A stretch of DNA of 64,000 nucleotides, taken from Litoreibacter ascidiaceicola. GTDB taxonomy: Bacteria; Pseudomonadota; Alphaproteobacteria; Rhodobacterales; Rhodobacteraceae. The stretch covers positions 124,001 through 188,000 of the forward strand of contig NZ_FQUV01000003.1 in NCBI RefSeq assembly GCF_900129235.1, written 5' to 3'. Both the position numbers and the translations under genes were made by a program. The notes under the pieces are model-generated. The model was not told the DNA's origin, searched no databases, and worked only from the letters and a program-made list of their open reading frames with translations. Shown here in pieces: positions 38,725 to 47,895 of this stretch (positions within the stretch are counted from its first letter, which is position 1; each line of letters begins with the position of its first letter).

Positions 38725-39426
38725 ATGTCAAAAATCGCGTTGGTGGACGACGACAGGAACATCCTGACGTCCGTTCAAATGACTCTTGAGGCCGAAGGCT
38801 TTGAGGTAGAAACTTACAACGATGGTCAAAGCGCGCTGGACGCTTTCACCCGCAAAATGCCGGACATGGCAGTTCTCGACATTAAGATGCCGCGTATGGA
38901 CGGCATGGATTTGTTGCAACGCTTGCGGCAAAAATCCGAAGTCCCGGTGATTTTCCTGACTTCAAAAGATGATGAGATCGATGAGGTTCTTGGCCTGCGT
39001 ATGGGGGCTGACGACTATGTGCGGAAGCCATTTTCGCAACGCCTGCTGGTCGAACGTATCCGTGCAATCTTGCGCCGCAAAGAAGCGATTGCCAAAGATG
39101 ATGCCGGTGAGGGCGAAGTCGCCCAAACCATGGTGCGCGGCGATCTGACAATGGATCCCCTGCGTCACACTGTGACGTGGAAGGGCAATGATGTGTCCCT
39201 GACCGTGACCGAATTCCTGCTGCTGCAGGCTTTGGCGCAGCGTCCGGGTTTCGTTAAATCGCGCGATCAGCTGATGGACGTGGCGTATGACGATCAGGTC
39301 TACGTCGACGATCGCACGATCGACAGCCACATCAAGCGTCTGCGCAAGAAGATGCGCACAGCCGATGATGAGTTCTCGGCGATTGAGACCCTCTACGGCA
39401 TCGGTTACAGATACAACGAAGAGTAG
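38725..39426 (+). CDS. chvI: DNA-binding response regulator ChvI (OmpR/PhoB family)
   Basis: 233 residues. Receiver domain with the acidic pocket DDD near residue 9, phospho-acceptor Asp in AVLDIKMP near residue 52 and conserved Lys in RKPFS; C-terminal winged helix with [14 protein letters not shown] and [14 protein letters not shown]. In alphaproteobacteria ChvI with ChvG senses acid and envelope stress. An AAAGGGG precedes the ATG. chvG starts 2 bp after its stop. Confidence 0.93.
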   Translation: MSKIALVDDDRNILTSVQMTLEAEGFEVETYNDGQSALDAFTRKMPDMAVLDIKMPRMDGMDLLQRLRQKSEVPVIFLTSKDDEIDEVLGLRMGADDYVRKPFSQRLLVERIRAILRRKEAIAKDDAGEGEVAQTMVRGDLTMDPLRHTVTWKGNDVSLTVTEFLLLQALAQRPGFVKSRDQLMDVAYDDQVYVDDRTIDSHIKRLRKKMRTADDEFSAIETLYGIGYRYNEE

Positions 39427-39428
39427 CT

Positions 39429-41147
39429 ATGTCTTTAGTGTCGAGGTTTTCTGTGGCGAACTCTAAGCCAGCAAAAAACGCAGAATTGGTTATGGGCGAA
39501 GACTGGACGCAGTCAGGCGACGGCGTCGAGCAAGAGCTTAGAACCAAACGGGAGAAGCGAAATCTGATTTCGCTGAACCGCTCCCCCTTGGCCCGCAAAA
39601 TTATCACCTTCAACCTGCTGGCTTTGCTCCTCATGGTTGCGGGTGTTTTGTTCCTCAACCCATTTCGAGACAGCCTTGTTGCTCAGCGAGAAGTCGCATT
39701 GGTCTCCGAAGCACAGCTGATCGCGGATGTGTTTGAAGCCCAACTCGCGGTGTCCGGTGAGGATGCCACTTTGGAAAATCCATCGGCAACACTCAGCGCT
39801 TTGGACATCGCTCCAGGTGTTGAAGTCTATGTGTTTTCTTCAAACGAAGCATTGTTGGCCAGCACGATGGGGGCCGATCGCCCGGAGCTCGCGGGAACCG
39901 AAGGACTTCAGAGCGACCGGAATGGCACAGTCATCACTGGATTTCTAAACAGCGTATGGGAAACGATTTCCAGCGCCTTCGGGTCCAATCAAAAACAGGT
40001 TCCAAACGTAAGCGGTGAGGACGAGGCAAGAAAGCTGTTTGCGCAAGCGGCCAATGGTCAAACTGAAAGTCGAACAGGTTTAGATGGTGCTGGTGGCAGT
40101 ATCTTTTCCGTCGCAACGCCAATCGAACGCAATGGCCAGGTGCTTGGTGTCATAGCCTTGTCGACCGTCGCAGGACAAATTGATCAATTGGTCCGCAGCG
40201 AGCGCGAGCAAGTGTTACAGATGTTTGTCATCGCGATACTGGTCTCGATCGGTCTTAGCCTTGTGCTGGCATCAACCATCGCTAACCCGTTGTCCGATCT
40301 TGCTGCAGCAGCAGAGTTGGGACAGGACAAGAACGCTCGTAAAGTTAGCCCAAGCCGGGTTCGCATACCGGACCTTACCGCGCGCCCTGACGAGATCGGG
40401 CGATTGTCTGGTGCGATGCGGGGGATGGTCTCGGCCTTGTATGAACGCATTGACGCAAACGAACAGTTTGCCGCTGATGTCGCCCACGAAATCAAAAACC
40501 CGTTGGCGTCGTTGCGCTCTGCTGTCGGCACATTGCATGTGGCAAAAACCGACGAGCAGCGCGGCCGTTTGCTGGATGTCATCGAGCATGACGTGCGTCG
40601 CTTGGACAGACTTGTGAGCGACATCTCCAACGCCTCGCGTCTTGATAGCGAGCTGGTGAAGGAAGACGAAGAGCCGTTCGATCTGATGCGGATGTTGAAC
40701 AACCTGACCGAGTATTTGGGCCAGCAAGCTGCCGAGAACGGCGTCGAATTTATCAAAGATGTCCCTAACGAGCCGATTGTCATTCACGGCCTAGAAGCGC
40801 GTCTGGCGCAGGTTTTCGTAAATCTGATCACCAACGCGACATCCTTTTGCGAAGAGGGTGATGCAGTGCGTATCTGGGCACGCCGTCGCGACAACCGCGT
40901 TCTGGTCGTGGTCGAGGACACCGGCCCTGGTATCCCCGAACAGGCATTGAACAAAGTGTTCAACCGTTTCTACTCCGAGCGCCCAGAGCGTCAGTTCGGC
41001 AACCATTCCGGTCTCGGATTGGCGATTTCAAAGCAGATCATCGAAGCTCATGGTGGTGTGATCTGGGCCGAAAACATTCGCCCGACCGATGCTGACATCA
41101 CATCCGAACCGCTCGGCGCGCGTTTTGTGGTTGGTCTTCCAACCTGA
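39429..41147 (+). CDS. chvG: Sensor histidine kinase ChvG
   Basis: 572 residues. Membrane helix at about 55-75 and another at about 258-280 flank a periplasmic sensor of roughly 180 residues, followed by HAMP, the H-box VAHEIKNPLASL, then N and G boxes (NLITNA, GPGIPE, GLGLAIS). The N-terminal cytoplasmic stretch of about 50 residues is typical of ChvG. Phosphorylates ChvI; in Agrobacterium/Sinorhizobium it is held in check by periplasmic ExoR, which I do not see in this window. Confidence 0.93.
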   Translation: MSLVSRFSVANSKPAKNAELVMGEDWTQSGDGVEQELRTKREKRNLISLNRSPLARKIITFNLLALLLMVAGVLFLNPFRDSLVAQREVALVSEAQLIADVFEAQLAVSGEDATLENPSATLSALDIAPGVEVYVFSSNEALLASTMGADRPELAGTEGLQSDRNGTVITGFLNSVWETISSAFGSNQKQVPNVSGEDEARKLFAQAANGQTESRTGLDGAGGSIFSVATPIERNGQVLGVIALSTVAGQIDQLVRSEREQVLQMFVIAILVSIGLSLVLASTIANPLSDLAAAAELGQDKNARKVSPSRVRIPDLTARPDEIGRLSGAMRGMVSALYERIDANEQFAADVAHEIKNPLASLRSAVGTLHVAKTDEQRGRLLDVIEHDVRRLDRLVSDISNASRLDSELVKEDEEPFDLMRMLNNLTEYLGQQAAENGVEFIKDVPNEPIVIHGLEARLAQVFVNLITNATSFCEEGDAVRIWARRRDNRVLVVVEDTGPGIPEQALNKVFNRFYSERPERQFGNHSGLGLAISKQIIEAHGGVIWAENIRPTDADITSEPLGARFVVGLPT

Positions 41148-41206
41148 TCCAAGCATTTCTATGAATTGGGCTGGGCGACAAAGATATTCCGCTTTAGTTT
41201 CCCGCT

Positions 41207-41656
41207 ATGACGTTTTCATGCTCCTCATTACCCTGCCAAATCCACGCAACCTGTGTTGCCGTAGATGAAAGTGGGCTATTGATCGTCGGTCACTCCGGTG
41301 CCGGGAAATCTGCGCTTGCTTTACAATTGATGGCGTTCGGGGCGGAGTTGGTGGCGGATGACAGGTGCGAACTTTCGGACAGCTCTCGGGGTGTCATGGC
41401 ACGTCGCCCAGATGAATTACCGGAAGCCATTGAAGCGCGCGGGATTGGGGTGTTATCCGCCCCGAGTACAGGTCCCGTGATGATTTCAGCGATAGTTGAT
41501 CTGGATTGCACAGCGCAGAGCCGTGTGCCTGCTTCGAGCGAGGTCCGACTGGGTGACCATTTGGTGCGGCGGCTCTCGAGTTTCGACGCGCCACATATGC
41601 CAGCTGCTCTTTTCCACTTTCTAAAGTATGGATTTCACGGTTCTATGGGCGCATGA
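41207..41656 (+). CDS. hprK: HPr kinase/phosphorylase, short kinase-domain form
   Basis: 149 residues, roughly half the Gram-positive HprK length: only the C-terminal catalytic domain is present. Walker A GHSGAGKSALALQL, the LVADDRCELS segment with acidic Mg-binding residues and the IGVLSAP region identify it. Phosphorylates or dephosphorylates the seryl residue of HPr. The short form is normal for alphaproteobacteria. It overlaps rapZ by 4 bp, in the operon hprK-rapZ-EIIA-HPr. Confidence 0.88.
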   Translation: MTFSCSSLPCQIHATCVAVDESGLLIVGHSGAGKSALALQLMAFGAELVADDRCELSDSSRGVMARRPDELPEAIEARGIGVLSAPSTGPVMISAIVDLDCTAQSRVPASSEVRLGDHLVRRLSSFDAPHMPAALFHFLKYGFHGSMGA

Positions 41657-42555
41657 ACACTGACCGCACAAAGGCCAACCCGCATCAAATTGTAATTGTC
41701 ACCGGCCCTTCTGGCGCGGGGCGCAGTACGGCGATTAATGCGCTGGAAGATCTGGGATTCGAGGCAATAGACAACTTGCCGTTATCGCTTATCCCAAGAC
41801 TTCTTGACGGCCCGCCGCTGACTCGTTCGGTCGCTCTGGGGGTGGATGTTCGAAACCGTGATTTTACCACTAAAGCTTTGATGCAGCTTGTGGATGCGCT
41901 GCCTGCACAAACGGATGCAGAGGTTAGCTTGCTCTACCTAAACGCCCGCGAAGACGTGCTGATCCGCCGATATTCGGAGACACGCCGACCGCACCCGATG
42001 GCCCCGAATGAGAGCCTACAAGAAGGCATCCGCCGGGAGCGTGAGTTGCTTGGTGCGATACAATCGCGAAGTGACGTGGTCATCGAGACCTCTGACCTGT
42101 CCCCGCATGAATTGCGCGACGAACTGACGACGCTGTTTGCTGCACCGGACGGAACAAGAATGTCGGTGCTTTTGAATTCATTTTCCTATAAACGCGGCGT
42201 CCCGCACGGTGTCGATATGGTCTATGACTGCCGGTTTTTGCGGAACCCGCATTGGGAACCTGATTTGCGCAGCTTGACTGGTAAAGATCAGCGTGTGGCG
42301 AACTATGTTACAGATGATGAACGCTTTGACGCCTTCTTCGAGAAGATCAACGACCTGACGGATTTGTTGCTTCCGGCGTTTCACGATGAAGGAAAATCCT
42401 ACCTTACAATCGGCCTTGGCTGTACTGGCGGAAAGCATAGGTCAGTTGCCGTTGCGGAAATGATGGGCAAGACCCTTGCAAATAAGGGGTGGCAAGTGTC
42501 TATAAGGCATCGGGAATTGGAGCGTCAGGCGAAACCTGGCTCTGGGGATACGTAA
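41653..42555 (+). CDS. rapZ: RNase adapter protein / P-loop ATPase RapZ (YvcJ)
   Basis: 300 residues. P-loop GPSGAGRSTAINALEDLG, the LNAREDVLIRRYSETRRPHP segment and the C-terminal GLGCTGGKHRSVAVAEMM are the RapZ hallmarks. In enterobacteria RapZ binds the small RNA GlmZ and steers RNase E; in other bacteria its role is unclear. Here it lies within the phosphotransferase regulatory operon, overlapping hprK by 4 bp. Confidence 0.93.
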   Translation: MNTDRTKANPHQIVIVTGPSGAGRSTAINALEDLGFEAIDNLPLSLIPRLLDGPPLTRSVALGVDVRNRDFTTKALMQLVDALPAQTDAEVSLLYLNAREDVLIRRYSETRRPHPMAPNESLQEGIRRERELLGAIQSRSDVVIETSDLSPHELRDELTTLFAAPDGTRMSVLLNSFSYKRGVPHGVDMVYDCRFLRNPHWEPDLRSLTGKDQRVANYVTDDERFDAFFEKINDLTDLLLPAFHDEGKSYLTIGLGCTGGKHRSVAVAEMMGKTLANKGWQVSIRHRELERQAKPGSGDT

Positions 42556-42571
42556 ACGGGATGTTTGTCGG

Positions 42572-42961
42572 GTGATCGGAATAGTCATCGTCGCGCATGG
42601 CGGGCTGGCAAGGGAGTACCTGTCAGCGGTTGAGCACGTTGTCGGTACGCAAACCGGAATCCGTGCGATCACCATTGAAGAAAATCACGACCGTACTGAC
42701 AAACAGAACGAGATATGCGCGGCTGCCGACAGTGTGGATCAGGGCGATGGCGTGGTTGTTGTCACCGATATGTTTGGTGGCTCCCCGTCAAATCTGTCGC
42801 TTCTGGCATGCAGCCCTGATAATCGCCGGATCCTTTATGGTGCCAATCTGCCGATGCTTATCAAGCTTGCTAAATCACGTAGTCAAAGCGTAGGGGTCGC
42901 CGTGGATCTCGCGATGGAAGCGGGTCGCAAATATATAAACAGTTTTGACGGGCCAGTATAA
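42572..42961 (+). CDS. PTS mannose/fructose-type EIIA protein
   Basis: 129 residues with the phosphorylatable His in VIVAHGG near residue 9 and the EIIA-Man segment VTDMFGGSPSNL. In alphaproteobacteria lacking a sugar PTS this EIIA takes phosphate from HPr as part of a regulatory relay. GTG start at 42572. A 2-bp gap separates it from ptsH. No PTS permease component is visible here, which supports a regulatory role. Confidence 0.88.
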   Translation: MIGIVIVAHGGLAREYLSAVEHVVGTQTGIRAITIEENHDRTDKQNEICAAADSVDQGDGVVVVTDMFGGSPSNLSLLACSPDNRRILYGANLPMLIKLAKSRSQSVGVAVDLAMEAGRKYINSFDGPV

Positions 42962-42963
42962 CG

Positions 42964-43233
42964 ATGAGCGAACGCACTCTGAACATCATTAACGAAAAGG
43001 GCCTCCACGCGCGTGCCAGCGCCAAATTCGTCGAAGTGGCAGAGCAGTTTGATGCGCGGGTCACAGTGTGCAAAGATGGGATGGATGTATCCGGTGACAG
43101 CATCATGGGTTTGCTCATGCTTGCCGCGTCGCGTGGAACTTCGATTGATGTGCGGACCGATGGCAAAGATGCCGATGCCGCGATGGACGCTCTGGCTGCT
43201 TTGGTGGCGGATAAGTTCGGCGAAGATATGTGA
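42964..43233 (+). CDS. Phosphocarrier protein HPr (NPr-like)
   Basis: 89 residues. Active His in GLHARAS near residue 15 and regulatory Ser in GDSIMGLLML near residue 46, both kept, so it can be a substrate of EI and of HprK. Together with HprK and EIIA it makes a regulatory phosphorelay, not a sugar importer. The downstream acyltransferase begins about 15 bp after its stop. Confidence 0.93.
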   Translation: MSERTLNIINEKGLHARASAKFVEVAEQFDARVTVCKDGMDVSGDSIMGLLMLAASRGTSIDVRTDGKDADAAMDALAALVADKFGEDM

Positions 43234-43247
43234 CCGCGGAGCGAGAT

Positions 43248-44141
43248 ATGAACGACGCACCGCAGGACCCGCCTCGAACCGAGGATCTTCCCTACGACCA
43301 TCCCGAATACGTGGCCTATGACAAGCGCAACTTGTCCTATGCCAACACCTTTACCAACCCGTGGAAGTCTTGGACCATTCGCATCATGGAGCTGTTTACG
43401 GGCAAGCTTCATCTACTTTTCCTCATCCGGAAATTTGAGCGTGGTGGCGTGAAGTTTGGCCAAGGCTTCTGGCGTGATGCGCTGGATGTGATGGGCATAG
43501 AGCTGCAAACCCCACAGGAGCAGATCAACAATATTCCCAAGGACGGCCCCGTGATTTTTGTCGCCAACCACCCACATGGTCTTGTGGATGGCATGGTGCT
43601 GGCGGAGCTGATTGGGCGGGTGCGCACGGACTACAAAATCCTGACCCGATCGCTGCTAACGGGCGTGAATGCAATCGACATGTTCATGATCCCTGTGCCG
43701 TTCCCGCATGAAGATGATGCGCTACAGAAAAACCTGGAGATGCGCCGGAAGGCGATGGAGCATTTGAAAGAGGGCGGCGCGATTGTGTTGTTCCCTTCCG
43801 GCGTCGTGGCGACCTCGGAGACGGCATTTGGACCTGCGATTGAGGCGGAATGGAACCCGTTCACCGCGAAGATGATCCATCGCTCCGGTGCGAAGGTTGT
43901 GCCGATTTACTTCCAAGGCCAGAACTCACGCGCCTACCAAATCGCGAACCGGATTTCGGCCACGCTAAGGCAGGGTCTCCTCATTTACGAAGTGCGCCAT
44001 GCGCTTTATAAACCTCAAGCCCCAATCGTGGGCGAGCCTGTCGACCCTGAAGACATCAAGAAATGGGCCAGTAACCCGCGCGGCTTTGTTGCTTGGTTGC
44101 GCGAGAAAACACTAGCATTGAAGCCGAAAGCGAAAAAGTAA
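43248..44141 (+). CDS. Lysophospholipid acyltransferase-like protein
   Basis: 297 residues. Acyltransferase motif NHPHGLVDG (HX5D-like variant) near residue 105 and FPSGVVATSE in the position of FPEGTRS, hence the 1-acylglycerol-3-phosphate acyltransferase superfamily. I chose the ATG at 43248 (GGAG six bases before) over a GTG at 43230. It follows HPr closely and may share its transcript. It is a second, distinct family member beside the gene at 5069. Confidence 0.8.
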   Translation: MNDAPQDPPRTEDLPYDHPEYVAYDKRNLSYANTFTNPWKSWTIRIMELFTGKLHLLFLIRKFERGGVKFGQGFWRDALDVMGIELQTPQEQINNIPKDGPVIFVANHPHGLVDGMVLAELIGRVRTDYKILTRSLLTGVNAIDMFMIPVPFPHEDDALQKNLEMRRKAMEHLKEGGAIVLFPSGVVATSETAFGPAIEAEWNPFTAKMIHRSGAKVVPIYFQGQNSRAYQIANRISATLRQGLLIYEVRHALYKPQAPIVGEPVDPEDIKKWASNPRGFVAWLREKTLALKPKAKK

Positions 44142-44144
44142 GAG

Positions 44145-45020
44145 CTAGCGTGTCGGGACTGGTGGGTCTTGTCGGTAGTCGTAGAATCCGCGATCCGATT
44201 TGCGGCCAAGCCATCCGGCTTCTACATATTTCGTCAGCAGCGGGCAGGGGCGATATTTGGTATCGGCTAACCCGTCATGCAGCACGTTCATAATCGCCAA
44301 ACAGGTGTCGAGCCCAATGAAGTCCGCCAACTCGAGCGGCCCCATAGGGTGGTTCGCACCCAGCTTTAGAGACTCGTCAATGGATTTAACCGATCCGACA
44401 CCTTCATAGAGCGTGTAAACAGCCTCGTTGATCATTGGCATCAGGATACGGTTGACGATGAAGGCAGGGAAATCCTCGGCGCTGGCTGCGGTTTTGCCCA
44501 GCTTGTCGACGACTGCCAAGCATGCGTTATAGGTTTCCTTATCGGTTGCGATCCCGCGGATGAGTTCGACCAATTGCATAATCGGCACCGGATTCATGAA
44601 GTGGAAGCCCATGAACTTTTCGGGCCGGTCAGTACGCGACGCCAGTCGCGTGATGGAGATCGAGGATGTGTTCGACGTCAGGATTGTATGCGGCAACAGA
44701 TGTGGCAACAAATCTTCAAAAATGGCGGCCTTGACGGTTTCGCGCTCGGTGGCGGCTTCGATGATCAGGTCTGACGGGCCAAGATCGGTCAATTTAAGCG
44801 TGGTCGATATATTGGCCATCGCTGCGTCGCGCTCTTCAGCGGTGATCTTTTCGCGGCTGACTTGGCGGTCCAGATTGCCTTGGATAATCTCTATCGCCTT
44901 GTCGAGACTGTCTTGGGAGATGTCGTTCATGAGCACTTGGTAGCCCGCAAGCGCCAATACGTGAGCGATGCCATTTCCCATTTGGCCTGCGCCAACAACA
45001 CCAATTTTCGAGATTTCCAT
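44145..45020 (-). CDS. 3-hydroxybutyryl-CoA dehydrogenase
   Basis: 291 residues. NAD-binding VVGAGQMGNGIAHV, the catalytic-region HFMNPVP and SNTSSISITRLAS segments, and the 3HCDH C-terminal GYYDY-like end (GFYDY). Oxidises (S)-3-hydroxybutyryl-CoA to acetoacetyl-CoA, or works in reverse in butyrate/PHB metabolism and as a feeder of the ethylmalonyl-CoA pathway. Start at 45020 (MEISKIGVVGAG) with GGAG upstream; a longer start at 45035 or 45086 is less family-like. The convergent acyltransferase ends 3 bp away. Confidence 0.9.
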   Translation of the reverse strand: MEISKIGVVGAGQMGNGIAHVLALAGYQVLMNDISQDSLDKAIEIIQGNLDRQVSREKITAEERDAAMANISTTLKLTDLGPSDLIIEAATERETVKAAIFEDLLPHLLPHTILTSNTSSISITRLASRTDRPEKFMGFHFMNPVPIMQLVELIRGIATDKETYNACLAVVDKLGKTAASAEDFPAFIVNRILMPMINEAVYTLYEGVGSVKSIDESLKLGANHPMGPLELADFIGLDTCLAIMNVLHDGLADTKYRPCPLLTKYVEAGWLGRKSDRGFYDYRQDPPVPTR

Positions 45021-45180
45021 AGCCGCATACTCCATCGGGTTGTCGCCAAGATAGGCCGCGGTATGGGCAGGGTGCAAGGGGCGCAAGAAACCTAAAAGTT
45101 ATCAGAAATTAACACTTTAGCATTTTGGCAATCTGCGGCTGCAAAACTGGCTTTGGGTGAGTCGAAATAGAGGTGGGGCA

Positions 45181-45987
45181 ATGGCCTTTGAAAGAGTGGA
45201 CGCAAGTCCTTTAAATTACAATCAATGCCGTTACGGTCAATCGAAGCTCTTGTTTCGTGGGCCAAGACGCAGTCTGAAAAGTGACTACATTTCCTTTGTC
45301 GGTAGCAGCGAGACATATGGGAAGTTTGTTGAAACACCGTTCGTGGAGATGGTTGAAGAGGCCATGGGCATTCCCTGCGCGAATTTCAGTGCAATGAATG
45401 CGGGTGTTGACGCCTTCATCCATGACCCATCTCTTTTGGGCCTGTTCAACCGATCGCAAACGACCGTCATTCAGGTGATGGGCGCTCAGAACATGTCAAA
45501 CCGGTTTTATTCGGTTCATGCGCGCCGCAATGATCGGTTTCTGAAGGCGTCGACGCTTCTTCGGTCGATCTATCGGGAGGTAGATTTCAGTGAGTTTTCG
45601 TTTACACGGCACCTTCTCACGACGTTGAAGGCCGTTTCACCGCAACGGTTTGCGGCGGTCGAGATGGAATTGCGGTCAGCGTGGTTTGCCCGGATGGAGC
45701 TTATGCTGCGCCAGATCAACGGGCGCTGCATCTTGCTTTGGCTGCGGGAACCGCAGCCGGAAATATTCTCCGCAGCTGATTTGGGACCAGAGCCGCTGTT
45801 TCTGGACGCTCCGCTTGTGGGGCGTTTGCAAGGCATGGTGGACGAAATCGTGGAGGTCGACATCGCGCATGAACGCGGGGTTTTGGACGGGATGGTCTAC
45901 AGTGCCATGGAAGCGCCCGTGGCGCAGCAAATGATCGGTCCCGCGACCCATCGAAAAATTGCGGATCGGCTGCTCAAGGTTCTGTAG
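45181..45987 (+). CDS. DUF6473-like protein of unknown function
   Basis: 268 residues, starting MAFERVD with GAGGTGGGG just before. Conserved-looking segments: FVGSSETYGKFVE, NFSAMNAGVDAF and LLWLREPQPE. I recognise it as a roseobacter-type uncharacterised family (DUF6473-like), and the order of strands with a Gly-Ser-Ser nucleophile-like turn recalls SGNH-type folds, but that is inference. No signal peptide. It sits alone between divergent hbd and convergent etfA and ends in a strong terminator. Confidence 0.68.
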   Translation: MAFERVDASPLNYNQCRYGQSKLLFRGPRRSLKSDYISFVGSSETYGKFVETPFVEMVEEAMGIPCANFSAMNAGVDAFIHDPSLLGLFNRSQTTVIQVMGAQNMSNRFYSVHARRNDRFLKASTLLRSIYREVDFSEFSFTRHLLTTLKAVSPQRFAAVEMELRSAWFARMELMLRQINGRCILLWLREPQPEIFSAADLGPEPLFLDAPLVGRLQGMVDEIVEVDIAHERGVLDGMVYSAMEAPVAQQMIGPATHRKIADRLLKVL

Positions 45988-45993
45988 TCACAA

Positions 45994-46023
45994 AAAAAGG
46001 CCCGCTATCGGCGGGCCTTTTCC
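45994..46023. terminator. Bidirectional rho-independent terminator
   Basis: AAAGGCCCGC (45996-46005) pairs with GCGGGCCTTT (46011-46020) around a five-base loop, with A/T runs on both sides. It separates the DUF6473-like gene from convergent etfA. Confidence 0.9.
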
Positions 46024-46039
46024 ATAAATTTGCAATGAC

Positions 46040-46966
46040 CTACAGCGCGTCGATCAACTTTGGAACTGCATCGAACAGGTCAGCGACCAAACCGTAATCA
46101 GCCACTTGGAAGATCGGGGCTTCCTCATCTTTGTTGATTGCAACGATGACTTTGGAATCCTTCATCCCAGCCAAGTGCTGGATCGCGCCGGAAATCCCGA
46201 TTGCGATATACAGATCCGGTGCCACAACCTTTCCAGTCTGGCCAACTTGCCAGTCGTTCGGGGCATAACCACTGTCGACAGCTGCACGGGATGCGCCAAC
46301 GGCGGCCCCGAGCTTGTCTGCCAGTTTCTCGATCAATGCGAAGTCATCTTCCGAGCCAACGCCACGGCCGCCGGATACAACGACACCAGCGGAGGTCAGC
46401 TCTGGACGATCAGATTCTGCGACCTTGTCTTCGACCCATGCCGAAAGGCCGGGGTCGCCAGCCGCGCCGATGTTTTCGACCGAAGCCGATCCACCCGTCG
46501 CTGCTGCATCAAAGACTGACCCGCGCACCGAGATAACTTTGGTCGCGTCAGCGGATTTGACCGTTTGCAAGGCGTTGCCTGCGTAGATCGGACGCTCGAA
46601 CGTATCGGCATCAATCACCGCGGTAATGTCAGAGATCACCATCACGTCGAGCAAAGCTGCGATGCGCGGCATCAGGTTTTTCGCGTCGGTCGTCGCAGGA
46701 GCAACGATGTGCGAGTAATCCCCCGCAAGGCTGACCACCAAGTCGGCGGCAGGCTCCGCAAGGCGGTGACCGTAAAGATCATGCTCTGCGCACAATACTT
46801 TGGAAACACCTTCGATCGTCGCGGCCTCTTCGGCAGCGGCGGCGCAAGTAGCACCAACACACAGCACGGTGATGTCGCCCAAGGGCTTTGATGCCGTCAC
46901 GGTTTTCGCGGTGGCGTCCATGGCCAACTGGCCATCGGTGATTTCTGCAAGAAGTAGAACAGCCAT
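46040..46966 (-). CDS. etfA: Electron transfer flavoprotein alpha subunit
   Basis: 308 residues. N-terminal ETF domain (MAVLLLAEI) and the FAD-binding C-terminal half with [31 protein letters not shown] and [12 protein letters not shown]. Forms ETF with EtfB and takes electrons from acyl-CoA dehydrogenases, including Mcd in this window, passing them to the quinone pool. Its A overlaps the final A of the etfB stop. Confidence 0.96.
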   Translation of the reverse strand: MAVLLLAEITDGQLAMDATAKTVTASKPLGDITVLCVGATCAAAAEEAATIEGVSKVLCAEHDLYGHRLAEPAADLVVSLAGDYSHIVAPATTDAKNLMPRIAALLDVMVISDITAVIDADTFERPIYAGNALQTVKSADATKVISVRGSVFDAAATGGSASVENIGAAGDPGLSAWVEDKVAESDRPELTSAGVVVSGGRGVGSEDDFALIEKLADKLGAAVGASRAAVDSGYAPNDWQVGQTGKVVAPDLYIAIGISGAIQHLAGMKDSKVIVAINKDEEAPIFQVADYGLVADLFDAVPKLIDAL

Positions 46967-47727
46967 CAGAGTACTCCTGCTTCGTCTTTAAGTTTCGCCA
47001 CAAGTTCTTCGACCGAAGCGACTTTGATGCCCGCCTTGCGGGTCTCAGGCTCTGCCGTTTTCACGATTTCGAGGCGGTTGCCCACGTCCACGCCGTAGTC
47101 GGCAGCGGTCTTTTCATCCAAAGGCTTTTTCTTGGCCTTCATAATGTTCGGAAGCGACGCATAGCGTGGCTCGTTCAGGCGCAGGTCTACGGTCACAACG
47201 GTTGGCATGTTGACCTTGATGGTTTGCAGACCACCATCGACTTCGCGGGTCACTACAGCCTTGTCACCGTCGATTTCCAACTCGGAGGCGAAGGTCGCTT
47301 GAGACCAACCCAAAAGCGCCGACAGCATTTGGCCGGTGGCATTCATGTCATTGTCGATCGCTTGCTTGCCGCAGAGCACAAGGCCGGGCTGCTCTTCGTC
47401 AACAACTGCTTTGAGCAATTTGGCAACGGCCAGTGGTTCGATATCGTTATGCACGTCATCAGCCGCCACGATCAGGATCGCGCGGTCCGCACCCATTGCC
47501 AGCGCCGTGCGCAGTGTTTCCTGGCTTTGCTTCACACCAATGGAAACCGCCACGACCTCGTCGACCTTACCGGCTTCTTTCAGGCGGATGGCCTGTTCAA
47601 CGGCAATTTCGTCGAACGGGTTCATGGACATTTTGACGTTAGCAAGATCGACGCCGCTCCCGTCCGCTTTGACACGGACTTTCACGTTATAGTCGATCAC
47701 GCGTTTGACGGGTACGAGGACCTTCAT
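46966..47727 (-). CDS. etfB: Electron transfer flavoprotein beta subunit
   Basis: 253 residues. Starts [20 protein letters not shown] and has the ETF-beta signature around [20 protein letters not shown]. Binds AMP and pairs with EtfA. The start is preceded by GGGAG. Its 168-bp upstream region carries a strong inverted repeat (see separate entry). Confidence 0.96.
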   Translation of the reverse strand: MKVLVPVKRVIDYNVKVRVKADGSGVDLANVKMSMNPFDEIAVEQAIRLKEAGKVDEVVAVSIGVKQSQETLRTALAMGADRAILIVAADDVHNDIEPLAVAKLLKAVVDEEQPGLVLCGKQAIDNDMNATGQMLSALLGWSQATFASELEIDGDKAVVTREVDGGLQTIKVNMPTVVTVDLRLNEPRYASLPNIMKAKKKPLDEKTAADYGVDVGNRLEIVKTAEPETRKAGIKVASVEELVAKLKDEAGVL

Positions 47728-47846
47728 CTGCGGTATCTCCCTAGTTCAGCATCCGGAGTGGACACATTATAATTCCACTTTCCGAGATACCGGAGGCAGT
47801 CTGCGGAAAACAGGTTAAAATCGACGCCAAACTGGTCTGTGACGCC

Positions 47847-47883
47847 GCGTTTGTGAAAAAATGACGAAAAATTTCACAAACGC
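47847..47883. repeat. 12-bp perfect inverted repeat between etfB and the cobalamin adenosyltransferase gene
   Basis: GCGTTTGTGAAA (47847-47858) and TTTCACAAACGC (47872-47883) with a 13-base A-rich spacer. Transcription from the adenosyltransferase gene runs through it, but there is no T-run after the hairpin on the etfB side. It may be an operator or a weak terminator; the spacing does not fit CRP (16 bases between TGTGA and TCACA). Confidence 0.6.
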
Positions 47884-47895
47884 AAGATGTTTGCG

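Noticed and set aside
47847-47883. CRP/FNR-type operator before etfB
   Set aside because: TGTGA and TCACA are present but 16 bases apart, not the 6 needed for a CRP-type site.
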